This document shows, in pieces, positions 1-7,929 of a DNA stretch of 64,000 nucleotides. The position numbers and the translations under genes are program-made. Position 1 is the first letter of the stretch. Each line of letters opens with the position of its first letter. Below the pieces are notes generated by a model. The model worked only from the letters and a program-made list of their open reading frames with translations, had not been told where the DNA came from and ran no database searches. Source of the DNA: Streptomyces niger (GTDB lineage: Bacteria; Actinomycetota; Actinomycetes; Streptomycetales; Streptomycetaceae); the NCBI RefSeq assembly GCF_000718305.1, contig NZ_JOFQ01000008.1, forward strand, positions 434,001 to 498,000, written 5' to 3'.

Positions 1-762
1 GTTCAGCACGTCGGCCACGATGCAGGTGATGTTGTCCGGGCCGCCGCCGCGCAGCGCGAGCTGGATCAGCTCCTGCACCGTCTCGTGCGGGCCCTGGTAG
101 CTGGCGAGGGTGTCCTCCAGCGTCTGGTGGCTCACCACCCCCGACAGACCGTCCGAACAGATCAGGTACCGGTCCCCGGCGCGCACCTCTCTGATGGAGA
201 GGTCCGGCTCGACGTGGTCACCGCTGCCCAGCGCCCGCATCAGCAGCGACCGCTGCGGATGCGTCGTGGCCTCTTCCTCGGTGATCCGGCCCTCGTCGAC
301 CAGCCGCTGTACCCACGTGTGGTCCTGCGTGATCTGGGTCAGCGCACCGTCCCGCAGCAGGTACGCGCGGGAGTCGCCGACGTGCACGAGGCCGAGCCGC
401 TGCCCGGTCCACAGCAGAGCGGTCAGGGTCGTCCCCATGCCCTCCAGCTGCGGGTCCTCCTCGACCATGACGCGCAACTGGTCGTTGGCGCGCTGCACGG
501 CCGTGCCGAGCGAGGTGAGGATGTCCGAACCGGGCACGTCGTCGTCGAGCTGGACGAGGGTGGAGATGACCTCGGAGGAGGCCACCTCACCGGCGGCCTG
601 GCCACCCATGCCGTCGGCGATGGCGAGCAGGCGCGGGCCGGCATAACCGGAGTCCTCGTTGCCCTCCCGGATCATGCCCTTGTGGGATCCCGCGGCAAAG
701 CGCAGTGACAGACTCATGCGCACCTCGCCCGTCGGCTCGGGGTACAGCCGGTCTCGCGCCAC
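1..762 (-). CDS. pstP: PP2C-family Ser/Thr protein phosphatase, 3' part beyond window
   Basis: This PPM/PP2C metallophosphatase dephosphorylates Ser/Thr-phosphorylated proteins and is the partner of the PknA/PknB kinases encoded further along the same operon in actinobacteria. The minus-strand translation shows the family motifs in order: ADGMGG (Asp50, metal ligand), GTTLTALLW, HVGDSRAYL, SDGLSG and GGGPDNITC. About 254 residues are visible and no stop is reached, so the C-terminal end (usually a membrane-anchored extracellular part in the PstP group) lies outside the window. I chose a GTG start at 762 because GGAGGG lies about 8 nt upstream; an ATG at 717 would remove 15 residues and also starts in a conserved context (MSLSLRFAAG). 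It follows fhaB by 84 bp, consistent with the fhaA-fhaB-pstP-rodA-pbpA-pknAB order known in actinobacteria. Confidence 0.93.
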   Translation of the reverse strand, partial: MARDRLYPEPTGEVRMSLSLRFAAGSHKGMIREGNEDSGYAGPRLLAIADGMGGQAAGEVASSEVISTLVQLDDDVPGSDILTSLGTAVQRANDQLRVMVEEDPQLEGMGTTLTALLWTGQRLGLVHVGDSRAYLLRDGALTQITQDHTWVQRLVDEGRITEEEATTHPQRSLLMRALGSGDHVEPDLSIREVRAGDRYLICSDGLSGVVSHQTLEDTLASYQGPHETVQELIQLALRGGGPDNITCIVADVLN

Positions 763-846
763 ACTGCCCACCCTCCGGTCGGGAGCGCGCACAGGCCGGC
801 CGAGTGGACCGCCGCGGCTCGCTCGCTCCGCTCGCTCATTGTCGTA

Positions 847-1380
847 CTACTTCCGCAGCTCGATGACGGTCTTGCCGATGCGGATCGGCGCTCCCAGCGG
901 GATCGGCGTCGGAGTCGTCAGCCGGGTCCGATCGAGATACGTGCCGTTGGTGGACCCGAGGTCCTCGACGATCCACTGCCCGTCACGGTCCGGGTAGATC
1001 CTGGCATGCCGGCTGGACGCGTAGTCGTCGTCCAGCACGATCGTGGAGTCGTGCGCCCGGCCCAGCGTGATGGTCTGGCCCTGCAGGGCGACCGTCGTGC
1101 CCGTGAGGGTCCCCTCGGAGACCACCAGCTTGGTGGGGGCGCCCCGGCGCTGGCGGTTGTTGCCGCCGCGGCCGCTCTCCTGACGACGCTGCGCCTGCTG
1201 CGGCGGAGCCGCCTGCCGCTGTGCGCCCCGCGGTTCCTGGCCCCCGCGACGGGCGGCGCCGCGCTGTGTGACGCGCGTGCCGAACAGATCGCTGCGGATG
1301 ACCTGTACGGCCACGATGACGAACAGCCACAGTACGGCGAGGAAACCCAACCGCATGACCGTGAGGGTCAGCTCTGACAT
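847..1380 (-). CDS. fhaB: FHA-domain membrane protein, FhaB type
   Basis: A 177-residue protein with one N-terminal transmembrane helix (about residues 5-26, LGFLAVLWLFVIVAVQVI), a basic Gln/Arg-rich linker (about 35-80) and a C-terminal FHA domain. The FHA core is visible as TLGRAHDSTIVLDD, SSRHARI and DLGSTNGTYL, the phosphothreonine-binding loops. FHA proteins bind Thr-phosphorylated partners; in this operon family FhaB links PknA/PknB signalling to the septal and peptidoglycan machinery (family knowledge). An ATG at 1380 gives the membrane helix directly at the N-terminus; longer readings have no support. It lies 10 bp downstream of fhaA and is clearly co-transcribed with it. Confidence 0.93.
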   Translation of the reverse strand: MSELTLTVMRLGFLAVLWLFVIVAVQVIRSDLFGTRVTQRGAARRGGQEPRGAQRQAAPPQQAQRRQESGRGGNNRQRRGAPTKLVVSEGTLTGTTVALQGQTITLGRAHDSTIVLDDDYASSRHARIYPDRDGQWIVEDLGSTNGTYLDRTRLTTPTPIPLGAPIRIGKTVIELRK

Positions 1381-1390
1381 TGCCCCCGCT

Positions 1391-2209
1391 TCACCCTTCG
1401 GCTTGCCGGTAAACGATGGTGGTGCTGCCCACGACGATCCGCGAGCCGTCGCGGAGCGTAGCGCGGGTGGTGTGCTGCCCGTCCACCACGATGCCGTTCG
1501 TCGACCCCAGATCCTGGATCGAGGACGGCGATCCGGTCCGGATCTCGCAGTGTCGGCGCGAGACCCCCGGGTCGTCGATGCGTACATCGGCATCGGTGCT
1601 GCGGCCGAGCACCAGCGTCGGGCGGGAGATCTGGTGGCGGGTGCCGTTGATCTCGATCCAGCGCCGGGTCTGGGCCGGCGGCTGCGGGCCGGCGCCGGGG
1701 CGCGAGGCCTGCGGCGCACCGGGCGGCGGGGACGAGGGCATGGGGGGCGGGCCCACGTGTCCGCCGCCGGGCCGACCGGCCCGGGCCGCGCCTGCCCCCT
1801 GTGGGGCGGCGCCTCCCTGCTGTGCCTGTGACGTGCTGGCGGCGAGAGTGCGGCTGCGCACGCGGTACAGGCCGGTGTCGAGGTCCTCCGCCTTTTCCAG
1901 GTGGACCTTGATCGCGCCCATGAACGTGTAGCGCTGCTGCTTGGCGTAGTCCCGCACCATGCTGGCCAGCTCGTCGCCGAGTTGGCCGCTGTAGGGGCTG
2001 AGGCGCTCGTAGTCCGGCGCGCTCAGCTCCACGATGAAGTCATTGGGGACGACGGTCCGGTCGCGGTTCCAGATCGTGGCGTTGTTGTCGCACTCACGCT
2101 GGAGCGCGCCCGCGATCTCGACGGGCTGCACCTCGGATTTGAACACCTTGGCGAAGGTGCCGTTGACGAGGCCCTCGAGACGCTGCTCGAAGCGTTTCAG
2201 TACTCCCAC
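1391..2209 (-). CDS. fhaA: FhaA-type protein: DUF3662 domain plus FHA domain
   Basis: A 272-residue cytoplasmic protein. The N-terminal 115 residues (MGVLKRFEQRLEGLVNGTFA onward) match the FhaA N-terminal DUF3662 domain. A Gly/Pro/Ala-rich linker follows (about 125-180), then a C-terminal FHA domain with LVLGRSTDADVRIDD, SRRHCEI and DLGSTNGIVV. In mycobacteria the homologue binds phosphorylated PknB or MviN and controls late peptidoglycan synthesis (family knowledge). Translation starts at GTG 2209, with AAGGAGG 5 nt upstream, an excellent ribosome site. It is the first gene of the leftward operon fhaA-fhaB-pstP; the promoter must lie in the gene-free stretch to its right. Confidence 0.93.
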   Translation of the reverse strand: MGVLKRFEQRLEGLVNGTFAKVFKSEVQPVEIAGALQRECDNNATIWNRDRTVVPNDFIVELSAPDYERLSPYSGQLGDELASMVRDYAKQQRYTFMGAIKVHLEKAEDLDTGLYRVRSRTLAASTSQAQQGGAAPQGAGAARAGRPGGGHVGPPPMPSSPPPGAPQASRPGAGPQPPAQTRRWIEINGTRHQISRPTLVLGRSTDADVRIDDPGVSRRHCEIRTGSPSSIQDLGSTNGIVVDGQHTTRATLRDGSRIVVGSTTIVYRQAEG

Positions 2210-2790
2210 GGGGCACCTCCTTCCTCAGTCCTCTTCAGGGTCGTCCCTGTACTGCTTACTGATCGTATCCACGCGTCGGGAAAACAGCTGGTTCCCCTTT
2301 CCCGCCCAGAGGACGAGTGTCGCCTCTCACAAGGTTGCCCACGCTCGCCGTCCGATGCTGACTGCGATCGTAGATGCGGCCGCACGACAGTGTCCCGCAA
2401 CTGCCGGTCTCCCCGGGCGGGCGGGGCCGTTGAGGGCGTACGCGGGGCCCGGATGGACCTTTGCGGCGGGCGCCGTACTGACGCGACGGGGAGGATTGGA
2501 TGCCCGCAGCGGGGCCGGGCGGGTGACCAGCGCGCGGCCGGTCCGTACGAACCGGGGCACGGCGGGGGCGCCACGAGCGGGCGCGGAGTGTTCGAGAGCG
2601 GCGCACGGCGCTGGTGAGGGAGCCGTCGGTGAGCCGGCCGGCGGACGGCCGCGAGGTGGCCTGCGGGGAACGAGTGTGAAGGCACCCCTCGCAGCGTGCT
2701 AATGTTTTCCATGTCGAAAGGCGCTCCCGCCGAAGACCCGGGCCGAACGGCCCCGGATCACCGGTGAGAGAATCGAACGACAACACCCAT
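2210..2790. other. Gene-free stretch between fhaA and tRNA-Leu
   Basis: About 580 bp lie between the divergent fhaA and the tRNA gene. The reading frames that cross it are Arg/Pro/Ala-rich with no recognisable domain, and I consider them non-coding. It must hold the promoters of the fhaA operon and of the tRNA. A TAATGT hexamer near 2700 is the only AT-rich segment before the tRNA and could be its -10 region, but I see no matching -35 box. Confidence 0.5.
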
Positions 2791-2874
2791 GCGCGGGTGG
2801 CGGAATAGGCAGACGCGCTGGATTCAGGTTCCAGTGCCCGAAAGGGCGTGGGGGTTCAACTCCCCCCTCGCGCA
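2791..2874 (+). tRNA. tRNA-Leu (anticodon CAG)
   Basis: An 84-nt class II tRNA. The acceptor stem is GCGCGGG paired with CTCGCGC (one G-U), followed by discriminator A. The anticodon arm is CTGGA-TTCAGGT-TCCAG with CAG at the anticodon position, reading CUG leucine codons. The variable arm TGCCCGAAAGGGCG is long and the T arm GGGGGTTCAACTCCCCC is perfect. CCA is not encoded. A strong hairpin with a T run follows immediately. Confidence 0.97.
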
Positions 2875-2880
2875 CAGAGG

Positions 2881-2917
2881 ACCCCCGGTCCCGGAGAGAT
2901 CCGGACCGGGGGTTTTT
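2881..2917 (+). terminator. Intrinsic terminator of tRNA-Leu
   Basis: The 11-bp perfect stem ACCCCCGGTCC / GGACCGGGGGT (2881-2891 with 2903-2913) is followed by TTTTCG, a classic rho-independent terminator 6 nt after the tRNA. Confidence 0.9.
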
Positions 2918-3026
2918 CGTTGTCCGAAACCTGGGGGCGGCTGTCGGACGGGCCCTACGGCGGCGGATCGATCCACGGTGGAACGAACCGTTCCGGTAGG
3001 AGCCGTACCGTTTCCGGAACGGGCAA

Positions 3027-3060
3027 GGGGATGTGAGGCGTACCTCACATCCCCCTCTTT
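3027..3060. terminator. Hairpin terminator downstream of azoR
   Basis: The 12-bp perfect stem GGGGATGTGAGG / CCTCACATCCCC with a CGTA loop is followed on the plus strand by CTCTTT. It lies between the tRNA and the end of the leftward azoreductase gene, so it can stop azoR transcripts and act as a second barrier to tRNA read-through. Confidence 0.7.
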
Positions 3061-3129
3061 GTCGGAGCCGGCTCTATGCCGGAGCCGACTTCTTGTCGGA
3101 GTCGACTTCTTGTCGAAGCCGGCCCCATC
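3061..3129. repeat. Four imperfect 17-bp tandem units
   Basis: Units of the form GTCGGAGCCGACTTCTT repeat about four times with a 17-bp period (3061, 3078, 3095, 3112), differing at a few positions. They are non-coding and lie between the azoR-side hairpin and the pentamer repeat. Confidence 0.75.
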
Positions 3130-3135
3130 GTTGCC

Positions 3136-3165
3136 GGTGCGGTGCGGTGCGGTGCGGTGCGGTGT
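3136..3165. repeat. GGTGC pentamer tandem repeat
   Basis: Five perfect head-to-tail copies of GGTGC (3136-3160) are followed by a variant GGTGT. This is a simple-sequence tract prone to slippage, lying 60 bp beyond the end of azoR. Confidence 0.9.
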
Positions 3166-3220
3166 AGAGCGGTACCGCTGCCGGCCGGCCCGGCCCGAAT
3201 CGTTCGGAAGTCGGACCGGA

Positions 3221-3871
3221 TCAGGCGGCCACGCGCTCCGCGAGCTCCTTGGCCTTGGTGACCGCCTCCTGCTGGACCTTCTCGCGAGAGGCCTCGAAGA
3301 GCGGGATCAGCTCGGCCATCGCCGGGTTCGACGGCGCCATCGTGAGCTCGGGCACGATGAAGTGCACCTCGAAACCGAAGCCGCCGGTCAGCACGGACTC
3401 CAGGTAGTTCTGCACGTGCTCGAAGCTCTCGCGCGGCGTGCCCGGGGCGTAGCTGCCGCCGCGGCTCGCCACGACGACGACCGGGGTGCCCTTGGCGGAC
3501 GGCGTCTCACCGGCGGTGCGGCCCATGATGATCGCCTGGTCCAGCCACGCCTTCAGCGTCGAAGGAATCGTGAAGTTGTACATCGGGGCGCCGATGACGA
3601 TCGCGTCCGCCTGCTCGATCTCCTCGGCGAGCTGCGTCCGCACCGCGAACGCCGCCTGCTGCTCAGGAGTGTGGGTGGCGGGGTCGCTGAAACCGGCCGA
3701 GGCGGCAACGCCGTCGAGGTGCGGCAGCGGGTCGACGGCGAGGTCGCGGTAGATCACCGTGCCGTCGGGGTGCTGCTCCTCCCAGGTCTTGCGGAAGGTG
3801 GAGGTCACCGCGCGCGAGGCGGAGACGCCTTCGGGGGAGACGGACGAGTCGATGAGCAGCAGCGTGGCCAT
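3221..3871 (-). CDS. azoR: FMN-dependent NADH-azoreductase
   Basis: A 216-residue flavodoxin-fold quinone/azo reductase, which reduces quinones and azo compounds with NAD(P)H and FMN. The N-terminus MATLLLIDSSVSPEGVSASRA is the FMN phosphate-binding loop typical of AzoR. GAPMYNFTIPSTLKAWLDQA (about residues 94-113) is the signature of the family, and ASRGGSYAPGTP is the second flavin loop. The start at ATG 3871 has GGAG 6 nt upstream. It is divergent from an HxlR regulator 148 bp away. In Bacillus the HxlR-type repressor YodB controls azoR1 in the same way, so a thiol/quinone-stress switch is likely here (inference). Confidence 0.93.
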   Translation of the reverse strand: MATLLLIDSSVSPEGVSASRAVTSTFRKTWEEQHPDGTVIYRDLAVDPLPHLDGVAASAGFSDPATHTPEQQAAFAVRTQLAEEIEQADAIVIGAPMYNFTIPSTLKAWLDQAIIMGRTAGETPSAKGTPVVVVASRGGSYAPGTPRESFEHVQNYLESVLTGGFGFEVHFIVPELTMAPSNPAMAELIPLFEASREKVQQEAVTKAKELAERVAA

Positions 3872-3969
3872 GGTGGGCTCCTGGTGGCTATGGGCCGGGG
3901 TCGGGGCCGGTGGGCCGGCGTCCCCTTCCTCGGCGGTAGTGAAGAACCGTATGTACCTATGAATAGCAG

Positions 3970-3980
3970 AGTAGCTTACT
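3970..3980. promoter_or_regulatory. Candidate HxlR operator between azoR and its regulator
   Basis: The inverted repeat AGTA-GCT-TACT sits in the AT-rich centre of the 148-bp divergent region, 40 bp before the HxlR start. Such short AGTA/TACT dyads are the usual target type of HxlR dimers. No footprint is known for it, so the assignment is inferred. Confidence 0.45.
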
Positions 3981-4019
3981 TTTTTGCAGTCCCCAACGGG
4001 AACGCAGTACTCTGGTCTC

Positions 4020-4382
4020 ATGGCGGAACACGGCGGAGAGGCATGCAAGCAGGTCGACAGCGGTATGACGCGCGTCTTCGGGCTGCTCGGAAAGCGCTGG
4101 ACGGGGCTGATCGTGGCCACCCTGATGTCCGGCCCGGTGCACTTCGCCGACCTCCGACGGGCGATCCCCGGCATCAGTGAGCGCATGCTCTCCGACCGGC
4201 TCGTGGAACTGGGCTCGGCGGGCCTGGTCGTCCGCGAGGTCGACGCCGGACCCCCGCTGCGCGTGGCCTACCGGCTCTCCACTGCCGGCCTGGCCCTCGA
4301 CCCGGCGCTCAAGGAACTCGGCCGCTGGGCCGAGACGTACCTGGCGGAGGGCGGACAGTGCCCGGAGCGGTTCAGGGGTTGA
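4020..4382 (+). CDS. HxlR-family winged-helix regulator with redox-type cysteines
   Basis: A 120-residue HxlR (DUF24) winged-helix repressor. The family core is visible as VFGLLGKRWTGLIVATLM, FADLRRAIPGISERMLSDRL and GLVVREVDAGPPLRVAYRL. Cys9 in GEACKQVD and Cys114 near the C-terminus (GGQCPERF) occupy places comparable to the sensor cysteines of Bacillus YodB. The ATG at 4020 has no clear ribosome site, but TACTCT lies about 10 nt upstream, so the message may be leaderless. It is divergently transcribed from azoR, which is its probable target. Confidence 0.85.
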   Translation: MAEHGGEACKQVDSGMTRVFGLLGKRWTGLIVATLMSGPVHFADLRRAIPGISERMLSDRLVELGSAGLVVREVDAGPPLRVAYRLSTAGLALDPALKELGRWAETYLAEGGQCPERFRG

Positions 4383-4473
4383 GAACGGCGGTGGGGGGAC
4401 GAGAGCTCAGCTCGGCTGCGGCTGGAGCGAAATCAGCCCCCGTCGTTGCGGGGACGGCCCGGCTGCGGCGAGA

Positions 4474-4908
4474 TCAGTCCAGCTGTTGCTGCGTCGCGTT
4501 GTAGCGGAGCAGGTATGAGGCGAAACGCTCCAGGTCCGCGTCGTCCCAGTCCGCCAACCGGTCGGTGAAGGCCTGACGGCGCTGCGCACCCGCGCTGGCG
4601 AGCACCTGGGCGCCCAGTTCGGTGGGGTGCAGCACCTGGACGCGGTGGTCGTCGGGGGCGACGCGACGCTCGACGTAGCCCAGCCGCTCCAGCGCGGAGA
4701 TCTGCCGGCTCACCGTGGACTTGTCCAACAGGTAGTGTGCGGCGAGATCGGTGGCGCGACAGCCCTTCTGGTCGTCCAGGTGCGCCAGGAGCGTGTACGA
4801 GACGAGCGACAGCTCGGGATGCATCCGGGCCGCGGTGGCGCGGGCGCGACGCGCGAACGCGGTCAGCTCCTGCTGAATGATGCCGACGGAGTCGTCTCGC
4901 TTCGCCAC
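4474..4908 (-). CDS. MarR-family transcriptional regulator
   Basis: A 144-residue winged-helix regulator. The MarR core is seen in LSLVSYTLLAHLDDQKGCRA, the recognition helix LLDKSTVSRQISALERLGYV, and the wing VERRVAPDDHRVQVLHPTEL. The GTG at 4908 is preferred because GGAAGGG lies 8 nt upstream. An ATG at 4938 lies inside the predicted -10 hexamer and cannot be used if that promoter is right. Upstream is a dyad overlapping the promoter, which suggests autoregulation. No obvious partner operon adjoins it; the next gene on the right is a DUF2252 gene about 600 bp away. Confidence 0.9.
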   Translation of the reverse strand: MAKRDDSVGIIQQELTAFARRARATAARMHPELSLVSYTLLAHLDDQKGCRATDLAAHYLLDKSTVSRQISALERLGYVERRVAPDDHRVQVLHPTELGAQVLASAGAQRRQAFTDRLADWDDADLERFASYLLRYNATQQQLD

Positions 4909-4930
4909 TGTCTTCACCCTTCCTTGCTTT

Positions 4931-4965
4931 GGTTGCATATTACAACCTAAATCGGGCGTCGTATA
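4931..4965 (-). promoter_or_regulatory. marR promoter with overlapping operator
   Basis: The dyad GGTTG-N7-CAACC (4931-4947) covers a -10 hexamer TAATAT read on the minus strand (4937-4942). A possible -35 TTATAC lies 18 nt further upstream. An operator on the -10 box is the usual geometry for MarR autorepression. Confidence 0.6.
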
Positions 4966-5515
4966 AGCCAACTGGGGCATGGTGGCGAGTGCCGTGCCGG
5001 GCCCGCACAGCCGCCGCACGACGCCCCGCCGGAGGGGGAGCCGGGGGAGCCGGAGGGGGAAGAGAGAAGTCGGTAACCGTCTGAGCCGCCTGCTCCGCGG
5101 CCTCTCCCGCAAGTTATCCACAGGCCCTGCCGCCCGGCCCAACCTGTCTGTAGCGTCATCCCCATCGGCATTCCGCACACAGCATCCGACCGAATGAGCG
5201 GGGATGGATGGCTGGATGGGGCGGGTGAGGTGGGGGGTGGGGAGGGGTGGGGGCGGGGCCCCCGGGGGCGAGGAGAAAGGGTTCGGCAGGGAGAGGGGAG
5301 AAGGGGGACCCGGGGGTCTGCCGGGGGCGAAGTTCCCGTGAGTCCGCCCCCTCGCCAACCCCGTCCGTGCCGTTTCACCCCTCCCCCAGCCCCGCCGCCC
5401 TGCTCCCACCGTTCCGCCGCTCCCGACCCGATGGACCATCCCTCCCGCCTTTCCTCCCGCCCTCCCGCTCTTCCTTCCTTCCTCCCTTCCGCCTTCCGAT
5501 CCGAAGGACCCGCCC
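4966..5515. other. Gene-free stretch with strong purine/pyrimidine asymmetry
   Basis: No supported gene is present. From about 5213 to 5330 the plus strand is very G-rich, with many runs of 3-6 G. From about 5436 to 5498 it becomes almost pure C/T. The second tract ends just before the ribosome site (GAAGGA) of the DUF2252 gene, so it is probably transcribed as leader RNA. Confidence 0.7.
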
Positions 5516-7000
5516 ATGAGTTCCTCTCGCCTTCCCTACGTCAGTGGCTTTGCGCGGCGCGGTGCGGAAGAGCCCGGGGTGAAGGCTGCCGGGAAGGCGT
5601 TGCGGGAGGCGGTTCCACGGTCCGCGCACCGTGGGCTGGCGTTCGGGGCGGAGCGCCCCGGTGCCGTGGCGGCGGTGGAGGAGTCCAGCGCCGGGCGGAT
5701 TCCGGAGCTGATACCGATACGGGTCGGGCGGATGGCGGCCTCGCCGTTCGCTTTCCTGCGCGGTTCGGCCGGGCTGATGGCCCACGACCTGATGAGCACG
5801 CCCGTCACCGGCATCGCGGCGCAGATCTGCGGTGACGCGCATGCCGCGAACTTCGGCCTGTACGCCGACGCGCGCGGGCGGCTCATGATCGACCTGAACG
5901 ACTTCGACGAGACCCTGCGGGGGCCGTGGGAGTGGGACCTGAAGCGGCTGGCCACCTCGCTCGTCCTGGCGGGCCGCGAGGCGGGGGTCGGCGAGGACGT
6001 CTGCCGGGAAGCCGCGCGGGATGTGACGGGCGCGTACCGCCGCACGATGCGGCTGCTGGCGCGGATGCCGGCGTTCGACGCGTGGCACGCCATCGTGGAC
6101 GAGGACCTGGTCTCGCACGTCGATGCCCGGGATCTGGCCGGTACCTTGCGGCGCGTCATGGACAAGGCGCGCAAGAACACCAGCGCGCGCTTCGCGGCGA
6201 AGGCGACCGAGGTGGTGCCGGATGCCGACACGACTGCCGACGACGACGGAGCGATGGGCACGGCGGACGGTCGCGGTGGTGTGCTGCGGCGGTTCGTGGA
6301 CGCGCCGCCCGTGCTGCGGCGGGTGCCGGACGCGGAGGCCGCAGCGGTGGTCTCATCGCTCGGTGGGTACCTGCGGACGCTGCCCGACGACCGGTTGCCG
6401 CTGCTGTCCCGGTACGCCGTGCACGACGTCGCCTTCCGCGTGGTCGGCACGGGCAGTGTGGGGCTGCGGTCGTACGTCGTCCTGCTGGTGGATCCTCGTG
6501 GCGAGCCGCTGGTCCTGCAGGTGAAGGAGGTCCGCGGGTCGGTGCTGGCGCCGTACGTGCAGAAGGCGGGGTTCGAGGCGGCGCCGGTGGAGCACGAAGC
6601 GCGGCGGGTGGTGCTGGGCCAGAAACGGATGCAGGTGGTGAGCGACACGCTGCTGGGCTGGACGACGGTGTACGCCACGGACCCGGCAGCGAGCGGGTGC
6701 CGGGAGGGGCTGCCGTTCCAGGTGCGGCAGTTCCGTAATCGCAAGGGGAGCGTGGACCCGGCGGCGCTGCCCGCGGACGAGCTGGACGATTACGCGCGGA
6801 TGACCGGTGCGCTGCTGGCCAGGGCGCATGCGCACAGTGTCGATCCGCGGCTGGTCGCCGGGTACTGCGGGAAGAGCGAGGCGCTGGACGACGCGGTGGC
6901 CGCTTTCGCGGTGGCGTACGCGGACCGTACGGAGGCGGACCACGCGGAGCTGGTGGCGGCGGTGCGCAACGGCCGGATGGCCGCGGAACCGGGAGTGTGA
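5516..7000 (+). CDS. DUF2252 family protein (protein-kinase-like fold)
   Basis: A 494-residue DUF2252 protein. The family signatures are present in order: RMAASPFAFLRGSAGLMAHD, QICGDAHAANFGLYAD, DLNDFDETLRGPWEWDLKRL, and a C-terminal GALLARAHAHSVDP. The GDAHxxNFG and DxNDFD motifs resemble the catalytic HxDxxxxN and metal-binding DxD of aminoglycoside-phosphotransferase/kinase-like enzymes, so a small-molecule or protein phosphotransferase activity is plausible, but no substrate is known to me. The ATG is preceded by GAAGGA at 7 nt. The central part, about residues 235-265, is a variable Asp/Gly-rich insertion. Confidence 0.88.
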   Translation: MSSSRLPYVSGFARRGAEEPGVKAAGKALREAVPRSAHRGLAFGAERPGAVAAVEESSAGRIPELIPIRVGRMAASPFAFLRGSAGLMAHDLMSTPVTGIAAQICGDAHAANFGLYADARGRLMIDLNDFDETLRGPWEWDLKRLATSLVLAGREAGVGEDVCREAARDVTGAYRRTMRLLARMPAFDAWHAIVDEDLVSHVDARDLAGTLRRVMDKARKNTSARFAAKATEVVPDADTTADDDGAMGTADGRGGVLRRFVDAPPVLRRVPDAEAAAVVSSLGGYLRTLPDDRLPLLSRYAVHDVAFRVVGTGSVGLRSYVVLLVDPRGEPLVLQVKEVRGSVLAPYVQKAGFEAAPVEHEARRVVLGQKRMQVVSDTLLGWTTVYATDPAASGCREGLPFQVRQFRNRKGSVDPAALPADELDDYARMTGALLARAHAHSVDPRLVAGYCGKSEALDDAVAAFAVAYADRTEADHAELVAAVRNGRMAAEPGV

Positions 7001-7021
7001 GCCGGGCCGTAGGGTGGCCGG

Positions 7022-7888
7022 GTGACGAACTCGCAAGCGGAGAACGGGCAGGACGGCCAGGCAGCCGGCGGTGGCGGAGGCCCGCAGGGTCCGGCGGGCG
7101 GCCCCGAGGGGCAGGACGCGGGGACCGCGCGGCTGGCTCAGGCCGTGCGGGCGGCCGAGCAGGCACTGATCGAGTTCGAGATCGCGGTGGAGACTTTCCG
7201 GGTGGAGGTGGAGAACTTCTCGCGCCTGCACCACCAGCGGCTCGGGCCGATGTACTCGCGGCTGGACGAGCTGGATGCGCAGATCGCGGAGGCCGTCGCG
7301 GCGCGGTCGGGTGATCCCGAGGACGCGCGCAGGGCGCAGGAGCTGCGTGCCGCGGTGCTGCCGATGCCGGGTGTGGAGGAGCTGTTCCACGGCTGGATGG
7401 GCTCGGAGGGGCTCTGGCCGGAGGCGCAGGCGATGCTCACGGACCAGCCGGTGCGACCGCCGCAGAAGGTGCGGCCGAGCGAGGAGGCTCGCAAGGTGTA
7501 CCGGGAGCTGGTGCGGAAGGCGCATCCGGACCTGGCGCAGGACGAGCGGGAGCGGGAGCGTCGGGACGCGTTCATCGTGCGGGTCAATGCGGCGTACGCG
7601 GCAGGTGACGCGGGGGCGCTGCAGGAGCTTGCGGCGGAGTGGGAGGCCGGTCCGGTTCCGCAGGAGCGGCTGTTGAGCGAGAGCGAGGAGCTGTACGCGC
7701 GGCTGGAGTGGCTGGCTGAGCGCAAGGAGCTGCTGACGGCGCTCGCGGCGGAGCTGGAGGAGAGCGCGATCGGTCAGATGCTCAAGATGGCGCCTGACGA
7801 TCCGGACGCTCTGCTGGCGGAGATCGCGGAGAAGCTGTTGGCGGATGTCGCGGAGCGGGAGCAGCGGCTCGCGCAGCTGGTCGGATAG
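7022..7888 (+). CDS. J-domain-containing coiled-coil protein
   Basis: A 288-residue protein of unknown role with a divergent DnaJ-type J domain in its middle. The segment ARKVYRELVRKAHPDLAQDE contains the diagnostic His168-Pro-Asp tripeptide, followed by a helix NAAYAAGDAGALQEL like J-domain helix IV. The N-terminus (1-35) is Gly/Gln-rich, and long amphipathic Glu/Ala/Leu helices flank the J domain (about 40-105 and 205-288). It probably recruits DnaK to a specific client (inference). TAGGGT lies about 7 nt before the GTG, so a leaderless start is likely. It follows the DUF2252 gene by 21 bp. Confidence 0.8.
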   Translation: MTNSQAENGQDGQAAGGGGGPQGPAGGPEGQDAGTARLAQAVRAAEQALIEFEIAVETFRVEVENFSRLHHQRLGPMYSRLDELDAQIAEAVAARSGDPEDARRAQELRAAVLPMPGVEELFHGWMGSEGLWPEAQAMLTDQPVRPPQKVRPSEEARKVYRELVRKAHPDLAQDERERERRDAFIVRVNAAYAAGDAGALQELAAEWEAGPVPQERLLSESEELYARLEWLAERKELLTALAAELEESAIGQMLKMAPDDPDALLAEIAEKLLADVAEREQRLAQLVG

Positions 7889-7929
7889 CGCGGAGCGTGC
7901 GGGGCCGCCGGTCGGGTAGCGTCGGGGCC

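Noticed and set aside
2197..2786. Small genes between fhaA and tRNA-Leu
   Set aside because: Candidate frames overlap on both strands, lack ribosome sites and have no conserved pattern.
3061..3165. CRISPR array
   Set aside because: The repeats are directly adjacent (17 bp or 5 bp) with no spacers and there are no cas genes.
2789..4180. Long open frame crossing the tRNA and azoR on the plus strand
   Set aside because: It is antisense to azoR and runs through the tRNA and its terminator; its composition is Arg/Gly-rich without any domain.
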